Below are positions 8,572 to 15,519 of a DNA stretch of 64,000 nucleotides, in pieces. The notes beneath the pieces are model-generated. The model ran no database searches. It was not told the DNA's origin and worked only from the letters and a program-made list of their open reading frames with translations. The translations under genes were made by a program, and so were the position numbers. The stretch is from Dechloromonas sp. TW-R-39-2. Its GTDB lineage: Bacteria; Pseudomonadota; Gammaproteobacteria; Burkholderiales; Rhodocyclaceae. Positions within the stretch are counted from its first letter, which is position 1, and every line of letters starts with the position of its first letter. Location of the stretch: assembly GCF_016864195.1 (NCBI RefSeq), contig NZ_CP045202.1, positions 2,697,001-2,761,000 on the forward strand. Direction: 5' to 3'.

Positions 8572-9566
8572 ACGCACCAGAAACCCTCGCCCCCGCCACC
8601 GTGAAGACCGGGAAAATCATGCTCGTCGGTCTCGGCCCGGGCAGCAACGATCACCTGACCGCCCGCGCCCGCGCCGCCATTGCCGAAGCCGACACGATCA
8701 TCGGCTACGTCACCTATATCCGCCTGGTGGCCGATCTCGTCGTCGGCAAGGAAGTGATCAAGAAATCGATGACCGAGGAACTCGATCGCGCCATCGAGTC
8801 GCTCGACCGCGCCCGCCAGGGCAAGAAAGTGGCCTTGATTTCCTCCGGCGATGCCGGCGTTTACGGCATGGCCGGGCCGACCTTTGAAGTGCTGTTCCAG
8901 GCCGGATGGACGCCGGACTCGGACATCGAGGTCGAGATCGTGCCGGGCGCCTCGGCGCTCAACACCTGCGCTGCACTGGTCGGTGCGCCGCTGACCCACG
9001 ATTTCTGCGCCATTTCACTGTCCGATCTGCTGACCCCATGGCCGACCATCGCCCGCCGGCTCGACGCCGTGGCCTACGCCGACTTCGTCGTCGCGCTGTA
9101 CAACCCGAAGAGCGGCCGCCGCACCCAGCAGATCGTCGAAGCCCAGCGCCTCTTCCTGCGCCACCGCGATCCGCAAACGCCCGTCGCCATCGTTAAATCC
9201 GGCTACCGCCCGAAGCAGCGTATCGAATTCACCACGCTGGAGAAGATGAACGAGTGCGATATCGGGATGTTGTCGACCGTGCTGATCGGCAACTCCAATA
9301 CTTTCGTCAAGCACGGCCTGATGGTCACCCCGCGCGGCTACGCCAACAAGTACGCCGTTGAAGACGGCGAGCGCAACACGCACGACGGCGAACAGGCCGG
9401 CCGCTCGCTGTCCACCGGCCTGAACGGCTGGATGGCGGCGATTCAGGCAAGCGGCAAGAGCGCCGCCGAACTGGCCGTCGAGTACCGTCTGCCGGAGGAT
9501 TACATCGCTGCCGTATTAATCAGCGACGTGCCGGAAGAAGGCGAGGCCAACGAGATCGAAGCATGA
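8568..9566 (+). CDS. cobJ: Precorrin-3B / cobalt-factor III C17-methyltransferase with C-terminal extension
   Basis: 332 residues. The methylase core (about 17-255) has VGLGPGSNDHLT, ISSGDAGVYGMAGP, VPGASALNTCAA and ALYNPKSG, all diagnostic for CobJ/CbiH, the ring-contracting methylase. The usual core is about 250 residues; about 70-80 extra residues follow, ending in an acidic tail, with an SLSTGLNGWMAAI segment and no cysteines. The gene overlaps both neighbours by 4 bases and is coupled to a ferredoxin gene. Confidence 0.93.
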   Translation: MNAPETLAPATVKTGKIMLVGLGPGSNDHLTARARAAIAEADTIIGYVTYIRLVADLVVGKEVIKKSMTEELDRAIESLDRARQGKKVALISSGDAGVYGMAGPTFEVLFQAGWTPDSDIEVEIVPGASALNTCAALVGAPLTHDFCAISLSDLLTPWPTIARRLDAVAYADFVVALYNPKSGRRTQQIVEAQRLFLRHRDPQTPVAIVKSGYRPKQRIEFTTLEKMNECDIGMLSTVLIGNSNTFVKHGLMVTPRGYANKYAVEDGERNTHDGEQAGRSLSTGLNGWMAAIQASGKSAAELAVEYRLPEDYIAAVLISDVPEEGEANEIEA

Positions 9567-9928
9567 GCCAGGTCGCCAAGCCGAAATTCCGCGAATACAG
9601 CCGCCACCTGCTGGTGTGCACCGGCGAACGGTGCACACTGAACGGCGAAGGACAGGCGCTGTTTGACAGCCTGCAGCACAAACTACGCACCGCCGGGCTA
9701 GGCGTCGATGCCGGCCCGCTGCGCGTCAAGCGAACGCGGACTGGCTGCGTCGCAGCCTGCAAAGGCGGCCCGATTCTCGGCGTCCAACCGGACGGAACCT
9801 GGTATTACAACGTGACCGACGAAAATATGGACCGGATCATCGAGTCGCATCTGAAGAACGGCAAAGTCGTCGATGAACTGGTTTTCCATCAAGGAAAACC
9901 GAGCTGCACGGAAGAAGCTTCCGGCTAG
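9563..9928 (+). CDS. Thioredoxin-like [2Fe-2S] ferredoxin, cobalamin-operon type
   Basis: 121 residues with cysteines at 19, 24, 62 and 66 (VCTGERC and GCVAACKGG), the CX4C...CX3C arrangement of thioredoxin-fold 2Fe-2S ferredoxins. It overlaps the cobJ stop by 4 bases and is the last gene of the operon. Such ferredoxins are often found in cobalamin clusters. The likely role is electron supply for a reductive or ring-contraction step, but this is inference from position only. Confidence 0.85.
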   Translation: MSQVAKPKFREYSRHLLVCTGERCTLNGEGQALFDSLQHKLRTAGLGVDAGPLRVKRTRTGCVAACKGGPILGVQPDGTWYYNVTDENMDRIIESHLKNGKVVDELVFHQGKPSCTEEASG

Positions 9929-10024
9929 CAGGCCACATCCGGCCGGCGATCTGATCGTTGGCTGAAATTGAGATGGCCGGAACGTGCCCATAGCAGCTAT
10001 AGGCTATCTTGAAAACCGGACGTT
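9929..10024. other. Spacer between cobalamin operon and cassette cluster
   Basis: No gene. The stretch contains short self-complementary words (GCTATAGG / CTATAGC near 10000) but no hairpin with a T-run, so no clear intrinsic terminator for the operon can be named. It forms the left boundary between the chromosome and the cassette cluster. Confidence 0.5.
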
Positions 10025-10082
10025 CAGGAACGTGAAGATGAGCGGACGCCGAAGGCGGTCCGCTCCAATGGTAGGTTAAAGC
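10025..10082 (-). repeat. attC-like recombination site 3 (left end of cluster)
   Basis: Minus-strand R'' is GCTTTAAC (10075-10082), overlapping the cassette ORF stop. A hairpin follows (GAGCGGA ... TCCGCTC with inner CGCC/GGCG, loop TTC and one unpaired C, an extrahelical base as in attC sites). The R' side is CACGTTCCTG; the GTT is there but the rest departs from the GTTRRRY consensus, which suggests the last cassette abuts chromosomal or decayed DNA. Length 58 bases. Confidence 0.65.
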
Positions 10083-10279
10083 TCACATGCACACCCACGC
10101 TCACAACCCCAGCGCAATCCACAATTGATCCCGCAGTTGATCAAGCGGTTCGTTGAGTCGTCGGTGTGTCCCAAGATCATCGGCGTGAATGTAGAAGTCA
10201 TTGAAGCTCCCATTTCCAGCGAGCATGACGGGCAGCAACAGCTAAATCGCCGCTTTGGAGCAGAGCAACGATTTCCCAT
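10076..10279 (-). CDS. Cassette 3 small ORF, unknown function
   Basis: 67-codon frame starting 11 bases inside the cassette (ATG at 10279, GAG just upstream) and stopping within the R'' box, the same placement seen in cassette 1. The product is basic and unusually Cys-rich (CCCPSC, then CGINCGL and CERGCAC near the end), with no motif I recognise. It could be a real cassette peptide, or a chance frame in a non-coding cassette. Confidence 0.4.
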   Translation of the reverse strand: MGNRCSAPKRRFSCCCPSCSLEMGASMTSTFTPMILGHTDDSTNRLINCGINCGLRWGCERGCACEL

Positions 10280-10288
10280 CTCAGCAAG

Positions 10289-10378
10289 CGCTTTAACGTT
10301 TCAAGGTAAGGGGCGCTGCGCTTTATCGCGCAGCGCCCAGAGTGCTGAGCAAACGGGGTTGAGTGCCGGATTATGCCT
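10289..10378 (-). repeat. attC site 2 between cassettes 2 and 3
   Basis: Minus strand: R'' AGGCATAAT (10370-10378) immediately around the TAG stop of the cassette 2 gene, then a perfect 11-bp hairpin GGGCGCTGCGC / GCGCAGCGCCC with loop at 10322-10327, then AACGTTAAAGCG with the recombination core GTTAAAG. Length 90 bases. R'' is complementary to the opening core of cassette 2 except for the last base. The hairpin could also act as a terminator but has no T-run. Confidence 0.75.
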
Positions 10379-11024
10379 AAACACCTTCCAACTCCATGAA
10401 CCAGAAGCTACCAAACTTTGACCAATTAAAGTGATATGACTTTTGCAATTCAATGGATATGTCTTTCCCGCCAATAGGTACTGACAGATTGGCTCCTGAT
10501 ATTGAGTGACCATCGGAAATGTCATAAGCCCAGCACTTGCCGCCTTTGGTCTTGGGGTTTACGAACCGTTTTAGGTCGTTCATTACCAATGCAACGCCGC
10601 GGTTAGAGATACCAAGAGAAACATATTCCTCAAGAATACCGAGGTCTTCATATACATCCTTCATGAATATGTCGTGAGCGCCTCGTGGGCCACCGGAAGA
10701 TGCGATAGCGCGGTAGCACTTGAGTTCAATGGCGATTGATGATTCGCCTTGGGTTGATTCTCCTTTCAGAAGAATATCAATTTCATTTGTTCCCAATTTC
10801 GTTTTTACACCTGTTTCCAGTTCAATGTCTGCCACCTCGTGACCGGAGTGCGAAGTAAGTGGAATTAACTGGCGGAGAATGTAAGCGTACTGAAGTTGCA
10901 TTGACGCTTCTTTGTTAATTGGGATGGTTTTTCCGCCAACTTTCCGGGCGAATATTTCCCATGCGGCAGACACGGCACATCTCAATCGTTCTTCGTGTGT
11001 TGATGCCGTGATGAAGTCAGTCAT
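10377..11024 (-). CDS. Cassette 2 protein, predicted PD-(D/E)XK nuclease-fold
   Basis: 215 residues from the ATG at 11024, 21 bases into the cassette; an open frame extends upstream through the attC site and is not used. The segment NEIDILL...IAIELKCYR gives Asp83, Glu100 and Lys102, the D-Xn-E-X-K pattern of PD-(D/E)XK nucleases, with acidic residues (Glu68/Glu70) in the preceding helix. The beta-strand/helix order around the motif fits that fold. No DNA-binding domain is recognisable. A defence or DNA-processing role is possible but unproven. GC content is lower than that of flanking operons. Confidence 0.68.
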   Translation of the reverse strand: MTDFITASTHEERLRCAVSAAWEIFARKVGGKTIPINKEASMQLQYAYILRQLIPLTSHSGHEVADIELETGVKTKLGTNEIDILLKGESTQGESSIAIELKCYRAIASSGGPRGAHDIFMKDVYEDLGILEEYVSLGISNRGVALVMNDLKRFVNPKTKGGKCWAYDISDGHSISGANLSVPIGGKDISIELQKSYHFNWSKFGSFWFMELEGV

Positions 11025-11036
11025 AGCGAGCCTTTG

Positions 11037-11113
11037 AGGCATAACGTAGAAAATCACCGGACCTTCGGCAAGCGCAGCTTGCCGAAGGTCCGGTGGATTG
11101 GTGTGTTAGGTGC
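11037..11113 (-). repeat. attC site 1 between cassettes 1 and 2
   Basis: Minus strand: R'' GCACCTAAC (11105-11113), then a hairpin with a long perfect stem (CACCGGACCTTCGGC arm with its complement, 3-base loop GCA), one unpaired C where the stem extends into AAT/ATT, then TACGTTATGCC with core GTTATGC at 11039-11045. Length 77 bases. The stop codon TAA of the cassette 1 gene is inside R''. The architecture matches canonical attC (R''-stem-R'). Confidence 0.82.
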
Positions 11114-11576
11114 CATCCAAGCCCCGTGCTTTGGATTGATTAAACAACTGCTCAATTTTTGTTCGATCTTGTGAGCTACATGCTCCCGACTTGGACATTG
11201 CCGATGCTATGTGTCCTTGGGCTGCTCCATGCAAAAAGGATACAAAAGCAACCTGCTTGTCACTAAACCCTCGGTTACGTGCGCCACCCGTGAGTGAGGT
11301 GTAATTTGACTGCCAATCAAGGCCGCACCATTCGGCAAGGCCCGAAACTTCGCCAACATCAAAGGCGCGATTAGCCACGGCTCTTGAAATTGGCACTGTA
11401 ATTCTGTCCTTCTCCGAGGTTGGTTGGGCAAACTGACCATTGGAGAGCTTTGCTTTTCCCCAAAAATTTTGAAGCACGAGAGAGAGCAATTCTTCTCGTT
11501 GTGCTTCCGGCAAAATGCCAGCATGCGAAATCCCGCATAAAAATACGAGAGAAAGCGGTAAGAAGATACGACGCAT
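11106..11576 (-). CDS. Cassette 1 protein, secreted, unknown function
   Basis: 156 residues from the ATG at 11576, 14 bases after the cassette core (a GTG three codons earlier would destroy the signal peptide start). The N-terminus MRRIFLPLSLVFLCGISHA is a clear Sec signal peptide with cleavage after SHA. The mature part has two cysteines (WCGLDW and GACSSQ) that may pair, and no recognisable family. As first cassette of the array it would be best expressed from the promoter proposed at 11694-11721. Confidence 0.7.
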   Translation of the reverse strand: MRRIFLPLSLVFLCGISHAGILPEAQREELLSLVLQNFWGKAKLSNGQFAQPTSEKDRITVPISRAVANRAFDVGEVSGLAEWCGLDWQSNYTSLTGGARNRGFSDKQVAFVSFLHGAAQGHIASAMSKSGACSSQDRTKIEQLFNQSKARGLDGT

Positions 11577-11581
11577 TTGTG

Positions 11582-11605
11582 GCACCTAACAGTGTTTACA
11601 CGGAC
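11582..11605 (-). other. attI-like or upstream attC junction of the cassette array
   Basis: The minus strand reads TGTAAACACTGTTAGGTGCC around the first cassette core. The sequence before GTT lacks the ACGTT context shared by the three attC sites and instead resembles an attI end (AAACA..GTTAGG). A short CGGAC/GTCCG hairpin lies just upstream. Whether this is a true attI cannot be decided without an adjacent intI, which is missing. Confidence 0.4.
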
Positions 11606-11693
11606 GCTCGGGTCCGCATGGCAATTGATATTGCTGACGCCGGATATATTGCACTAAGCATATTGTATTCAGTCACTTGGAATGTTGGCTGTC

Positions 11694-11721
11694 AGTATAA
11701 CAATATCAATATGCCGGACAA
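11694..11721 (-). promoter_or_regulatory. Candidate cassette promoter (Pc-like)
   Basis: Minus-strand TTGTCC (11721-11716), 16-base spacer, TATACT (11699-11694). Transcription would start about 100 bases before the first cassette and run through all three. The match to sigma-70 consensus is moderate at -35 and good at -10. Confidence 0.5.
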
Positions 11722-12064
11722 CTGACTCAGAGCAATGTCTGCTTTGGGGCACGGTAATCGAGTGTCCGCAGATGGCCGATAGCACCAATTCAGCCAACTT
11801 TCCGGTATACGGCTATTGAAATCAAGCTGCCTGCCGTAAGCCAGGTATGAAGCATCCCCAAAGACAGGCTCAGAAGCCTGGCGGATTTTCAGATAACTGC
11901 TTCGTGGAGTCAGTCACCGGCTATTTAGCCGATAGCCCACCCGCAACATGACTCTAGAATGCGGTTGATGCTGGAAGTCGAGCCGCCGAGAGAAAAAAAC
12001 TCCAGCCTGAAAATAGGCATCTCGTTGCTTTTTCTCTAACCTATCTCTATGTGCAGTGATTTGA
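11722..12064. other. Gene-free accessory DNA right of the cassettes
   Basis: No plausible gene. There is a GGCTAT / ATAGCC hairpin around 11919-11937 and words resembling those left of the cassettes (TGGCCGATAGC, GGCTATT). I looked on the plus strand for an integrase remnant divergent from the array and found no integrase-like motifs. It may be decayed mobile DNA. Confidence 0.5.
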
Positions 12065-12259
12065 CTACGGCTTCTGTGAAGGTGTTTTTTCCTTCACGCG
12101 CCACGCATACATCAGGGAAGCCTCATTGAATTCCTGCCTGGTTTCCACATCCTTCCACCAAACCAATCCCCGGCTGTCTTGACCGAGGTATTTCCACTGC
12201 TGGACATCTCCGCTGCACAGTTCAACGGTGTAAATCGCATTAGTCTCGAGAACCATCAT
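12065..12259 (-). CDS. Small conserved-looking protein of unknown function
   Basis: 64 residues from the first of two adjacent ATGs (12259); a TTG at 12313 would add 18 poorly composed residues. The body (YTVELCSGDVQQWKYLG, then VWWKDVETRQEFNEASLMYAWRV) is Trp/Tyr-rich and looks like a small beta-strand domain. Located directly downstream of the Crp/Fnr gene on the same strand, so possibly co-transcribed. No function can be assigned. Confidence 0.5.
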   Translation of the reverse strand: MMVLETNAIYTVELCSGDVQQWKYLGQDSRGLVWWKDVETRQEFNEASLMYAWRVKEKTPSQKP

Positions 12260-12319
12260 TGATCGAGCCAAGGTAGTGAAAGGAAGGGGGGATTGGGTAC
12301 TAGCGCTGACCAATCCTGA

Positions 12320-13018
12320 TTAGGCGACTAAATCCAGTTGTAATCGCGAGATGCTGTTGATGTGAATGTCGCGCCCCTGGATGGTAAAGAGACCTTGCGC
12401 GCTCAATTCGTGGAGAGTCCGGGAGAAATGCTCAGGGCTCAGACTTAACTGAGAGGCAATGACGCTTTTAGGTGCAGACAGCCTGATGACAGTGGCTTCC
12501 TGACATGATTCCTGATTGGCTGCTTCACGCAACAGAAAGGTGAGTACGCGCTTGGCGCCGGAACACAGCGTGTACCCTTCCAGATCGACCATCAGGTCGT
12601 GCGTTTGTTGCGACAGAGAACTTAGCAAATTATGGGTGAAGCCCGGATTGCGGGCGACCAGATCAAGAATTGCCGTTTTCGAGATCTGTAGCACCAGCGT
12701 GTCATCCAGTGCTTGCGCATGAGCCCGGTAGGGCTGATCCAAAATAAGCTCGGTCTGTCCAAAGCTCTGCCCTGCGCCCAGTATAGTGACGACCTTTTCG
12801 GTGCCCTGGGGTGATGAAAATGCCACTTTCACCTGGCCGTACATCACGATCAGCAGACCAGAGCACCCATTCCCGGATCGAAACAGCATGTCGTTCTTTT
12901 CGAGATGCAGTGTCTGGCAGGCCTTGCCAACTTCGAGAGTCTCGTCGCAGGAAAGTCCTCCAAACAAAGGGATTCGACCCAACAGGGTATCAATCTGGAC
13001 AGACTTTACATCGCGCAT
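12320..13018 (-). CDS. Crp/Fnr-family transcriptional regulator
   Basis: 232 residues from the ATG at 13018, chosen because AGGAG lies 6 bases upstream. An N-terminal cyclic-nucleotide-binding-like beta-roll (residues ~15-125), dimerisation helix, and C-terminal winged helix with SVIASQLSLSPEHFSRTLHEL as the recognition helix region. No N-terminal cysteine cluster, so it is not an iron-sulfur FNR; the closest type would be DNR/NNR-like sensors (NO, haem). An exact FNR-type palindrome lies 68 bases upstream of its start, so it is likely controlled by FNR or by itself. Confidence 0.85.
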   Translation of the reverse strand: MRDVKSVQIDTLLGRIPLFGGLSCDETLEVGKACQTLHLEKNDMLFRSGNGCSGLLIVMYGQVKVAFSSPQGTEKVVTILGAGQSFGQTELILDQPYRAHAQALDDTLVLQISKTAILDLVARNPGFTHNLLSSLSQQTHDLMVDLEGYTLCSGAKRVLTFLLREAANQESCQEATVIRLSAPKSVIASQLSLSPEHFSRTLHELSAQGLFTIQGRDIHINSISRLQLDLVA

Positions 13019-13085
13019 TGCTTCTCCTAGCTCAGGCTGCGGGAACAGTTGAGCGTGCAATGTGCCTCTGATGTTCAGGCGCAGC

Positions 13086-13099
13086 TTGATTTAGATCAA
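13086..13099. promoter_or_regulatory. FNR-type operator
   Basis: TTGATTTAGATCAA is a perfect TTGAT-N4-ATCAA palindrome in the divergent region between the Crp/Fnr gene (minus, start 13018) and the periplasmic protein gene (plus, start 13369). Distance favours control of the regulator gene. The remaining ~270 bases to 13368 hold no other gene. Confidence 0.8.
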
Positions 13100-13368
13100 A
13101 ACAATCCGAAGGCCCTAGGTAGCTCCCATACCAAATAACTACATTTCATTCGTATTTTTGGAGGCTCTCGCAACATTTTGCTATCCTGCCGCTTTTCCAT
13201 TGACCCGCGCTACAACCCAAGCCTGCCAACGATGGCGGCACAAGATCAGGTTTGAAAGCCGGGCCGGAGACACAGATGATCACCGGATGCCAGGTGATTT
13301 GATACGGCAGTTCGGATAACGTATGGATCGCCCCAAATATCGAAGTTTTTACTCTTTTCAGGAATGTC

Positions 13369-13746
13369 ATGATCAACAAACTTAGCAGGATGCTTTTTAC
13401 CGTTTCGTCAGCACTTTGGCTCACTGCCGCCTTGGCCGAAAACCCGGGACACAAGCATCATCACGATTTCCCCCAAGATGTTGATGCGTTCCATGCGGTG
13501 CTCGCGCCGATTTGGCATGCACGCCCCGGCAAGGAGCGTTCGCGCAACGCCTGCGCCCAGGCTGCCGAGATGGAGAAACTGGCCAAGGGCATCCAGTCTT
13601 CGGACGCAACGCCGCTGCTTGCAACGATTAACGCTTTGCAAGGCAAATGCAAAGGCAAGCTGGCCGATGTGGATGCAGCATTCTTTGATGTCCATGAGGC
13701 ATTTCATCGGCTGATTGACGCGCCGGCCCCCGCGGCAAAACGTTGA
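13369..13746 (+). CDS. Small periplasmic His-containing protein, unknown function
   Basis: 125 residues. The signal peptide ends near residue 23 (SALWLTAALA). The mature part starts ENPGHKHHHDF, a possible metal-binding His cluster, then is mostly helical with two Cys (NACAQA, KCKGK) and VHEAFHRL near the end. Length and helix content would fit a four-helix periplasmic protein. AGGA precedes the ATG. Its position next to an FNR box suggests oxygen- or NO-dependent expression. I do not recognise the family. Confidence 0.6.
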   Translation: MINKLSRMLFTVSSALWLTAALAENPGHKHHHDFPQDVDAFHAVLAPIWHARPGKERSRNACAQAAEMEKLAKGIQSSDATPLLATINALQGKCKGKLADVDAAFFDVHEAFHRLIDAPAPAAKR

Positions 13747-13897
13747 GCCGGTTGACGCACCCCATGGCCGCCACAGCCTGGGGGCTGGGACAGCACGCTG
13801 CGCCGTGCGGCAAATGCTGCCCGTCAAGCGATCTTCCTGCGTGCTACGGTCGACACGCCAAAATCGCCCAATTTCCTTGCACTATCCACACACCCGG

Positions 13898-14680
13898 ATG
13901 AACTCACCCGCTGGCGTCTCTGCCCTGACCATCAACACGCGTATCTCGCATACGGTGCGCACCCTCACCATGCGTGACGATCTGGTCGGCTGGGTGATTT
14001 CCGGCCGCAAACGCTTATCCACCCCGCTCGGTGACAAGCAGTTTGGTGCCAACGAGGTATTTCTCATCCCGCGCGCAACGCAGTGGGATGTGATCAACGA
14101 AGCTGATCCGGGTGGCGCCTACCAGGCGCGCATCATCAGTTTTTCGCCGCAGTTGCTTGAACAGTTTTTCGAACGTTTTGCTCAGTTCACCGCGACACCG
14201 ATATTGCGCAGTTGCGCGATGACCAAAGCGGATGAGGCTTTCACGGCGACCTTCAGCCATACACTGGCGGCGCTTGAAGATCCCCGCGCGTCAAATGCCG
14301 TTCGCGAACACCGGGCGCTGGAGGTCTTGTTGCTGCTGGCCGAGCGCGGTCTGGTTTTTACGCCGACGCACAGTTTGAGCTGGACAGACCGGGTATACCG
14401 GCTGGTCGGGCAACGCCCCGAATTCGACTGGACCATGGCCAGCGTTTCGCGTGCCTTCCTGCTCAGCGCCAGCACGCTGCGCCGCAGATTGGTGGAAGAA
14501 GGCACCTCGGTCAGTCAATGCGTGCGTGAGGCTCGCCTCGAAGCGTCGATGGCCTTGCTGCAATCCTCCAGCCTGCAGGTTTCGGAAATTGCGGCGCGCT
14601 GTGGATACGACTCACACAGCCGGTTCTCAGCGGCGTTTCGCCAGCGCTTTGGCTATGCACCGTCGCACTTGCGCTCATGA
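13898..14680 (+). CDS. AraC-family transcriptional regulator
   Basis: 260 residues from the ATG at 13898, where the recognisable domain begins; the longer open frame upstream is compositionally unlike the protein. The N-terminal half is a cupin-like sensor, the C-terminal ~100 residues carry both AraC helix-turn-helices (SVSRAFLLSASTLRRRL; VSEIAARCGYDSHSRFSAAF). The ligand is unknown. It lies 100 bases upstream of the YbhB-like gene, on the same strand, a possible target. Confidence 0.82.
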   Translation: MNSPAGVSALTINTRISHTVRTLTMRDDLVGWVISGRKRLSTPLGDKQFGANEVFLIPRATQWDVINEADPGGAYQARIISFSPQLLEQFFERFAQFTATPILRSCAMTKADEAFTATFSHTLAALEDPRASNAVREHRALEVLLLLAERGLVFTPTHSLSWTDRVYRLVGQRPEFDWTMASVSRAFLLSASTLRRRLVEEGTSVSQCVREARLEASMALLQSSSLQVSEIAARCGYDSHSRFSAAFRQRFGYAPSHLRS

Positions 14681-14780
14681 AAGCTGCAGTATGGACTGCA
14701 ACGCACAGCAATTGACGCGCCAGAGCTAGCGCGCCGCGCTTCCTGTGGTCATCATTGGCCTTCCTTTTTCTGGAGTCCAA

Positions 14781-15344
14781 ATGATGCGTAAACTTCTTCT
14801 TGCCGCCGCACTTGCCGCTACGTCGACCTTCGCTGTGGCGACCGATTTCGAGTTGAGCAGCCCGGATATCAAGCCCGGCAGCATGATCGACAAGCGTTTC
14901 GAGTTCAATGGTTTCGGTTGCTCCGGCGAAAACAAATCGCCCGCCTTGCAGTGGCGCGGCGCCCCCGCCGGCACCCAAAGCTTTGCCGTCACCGTATACG
15001 ATCCAGATGCACCGACCGGTTCGGGTTGGTGGCATTGGTCAGTCATCGATCTGCCCGCCGAAGTGCACGCCTTGGCGGCGGATGCCGGGGCGGTCGGTGG
15101 CGCAAAACTGCCGGCCGGTGCGAAGCATGTACGGATCGATTACGGTGTCGCTGGATGGGGCGGCACTTGTCCGCCGCAAGGTGACAAAGCGCATCGTTAC
15201 ATTTTCACGGTCTACGCCCTGAAGACAGCCAAAATCGAAATCCCGGCCGATGCCACCGCAGCACTGGCCGGCTACATGATCAATGCGAACACCCTTGGCA
15301 AGGCCAGTTTTGTGGCCCACTACGGTCGCGCCAAAGCGAACTGA
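14781..15344 (+). CDS. Periplasmic YbhB/YbcL (PEBP) family protein
   Basis: 187 residues from ATGATG at 14781 with GGAG upstream. Signal peptide to about residue 20 (TSTFAVA). Family motifs: SPALQWRGAPAGTQSFAV, VYDPDAPTGSGWWHW and YGVAGWGGTCPP, the phosphatidylethanolamine-binding-protein pocket. Cellular role of bacterial members is not well defined. Monocistronic as far as can be seen. Confidence 0.87.
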   Translation: MMRKLLLAAALAATSTFAVATDFELSSPDIKPGSMIDKRFEFNGFGCSGENKSPALQWRGAPAGTQSFAVTVYDPDAPTGSGWWHWSVIDLPAEVHALAADAGAVGGAKLPAGAKHVRIDYGVAGWGGTCPPQGDKAHRYIFTVYALKTAKIEIPADATAALAGYMINANTLGKASFVAHYGRAKAN

Positions 15345-15478
15345 TCAAACTGCCCAGCTCTCTTTTACATCCACTTCAAGCGGTCTGGCAAACAGGAGTA
15401 CGGTGTTCTAAAAAATTCAAAAACCACCATATACAGTAGAAAAAATATTCGCAGGCACTACCCATAGTAGAAACATCA
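15345..15478. other. AT-rich upstream region of the cobalamin-riboswitch promoter
   Basis: No gene. The stretch is markedly AT-rich (AAAAAATTC, TACAGTAGAAAAAATATT), as expected for UP-element-like DNA upstream of the promoter at 15479-15508. Confidence 0.4.
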
Positions 15479-15508
15479 TTGACGCTCAGGCCACCATACC
15501 GTTAGAAT
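15479..15508 (+). promoter_or_regulatory. Sigma-70 promoter of the riboswitch transcript
   Basis: TTGACG (15479-15484), 18-base spacer, TAGAAT (15503-15508). Transcription would begin near 15515, right at the 5' edge of the cobalamin aptamer. Confidence 0.65.
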
Positions 15509-15519
15509 CAAAGTTGTTG

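Larger units (their letters stand above)
10025..11590 (-). mobile_element. Integrase-less integron cassette cluster (CALIN-like), three cassettes
   Basis: Three minus-strand segments each begin with a GTT core heptamer and end with its complement next to a strong hairpin. Cassette 1 opens GTTAGGTGC (11590 down) and ends GCACCTAAC; cassette 2 opens GTTATGCCT and ends AGGCATAAT (one mismatch); cassette 3 opens GTTAAAGC and ends GCTTTAAC. That start/end complementarity is what excision of circular cassettes requires. Stop codons of cassettes 1 and 3 lie inside the R'' box. No integrase gene is seen on either side in the window. Base composition is visibly lower in GC than the flanking operons. 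Confidence 0.82.

Noticed and set aside
10311..10338. Simple intrinsic terminator after cassette 2
   Set aside because: The hairpin lacks a T-run and is bounded by complementary core boxes, which fits an attC site better.
11590..12064. Integron integrase gene or remnant next to the cassettes
   Set aside because: Read on both strands for tyrosine-recombinase motifs and found none; no open frame long enough.
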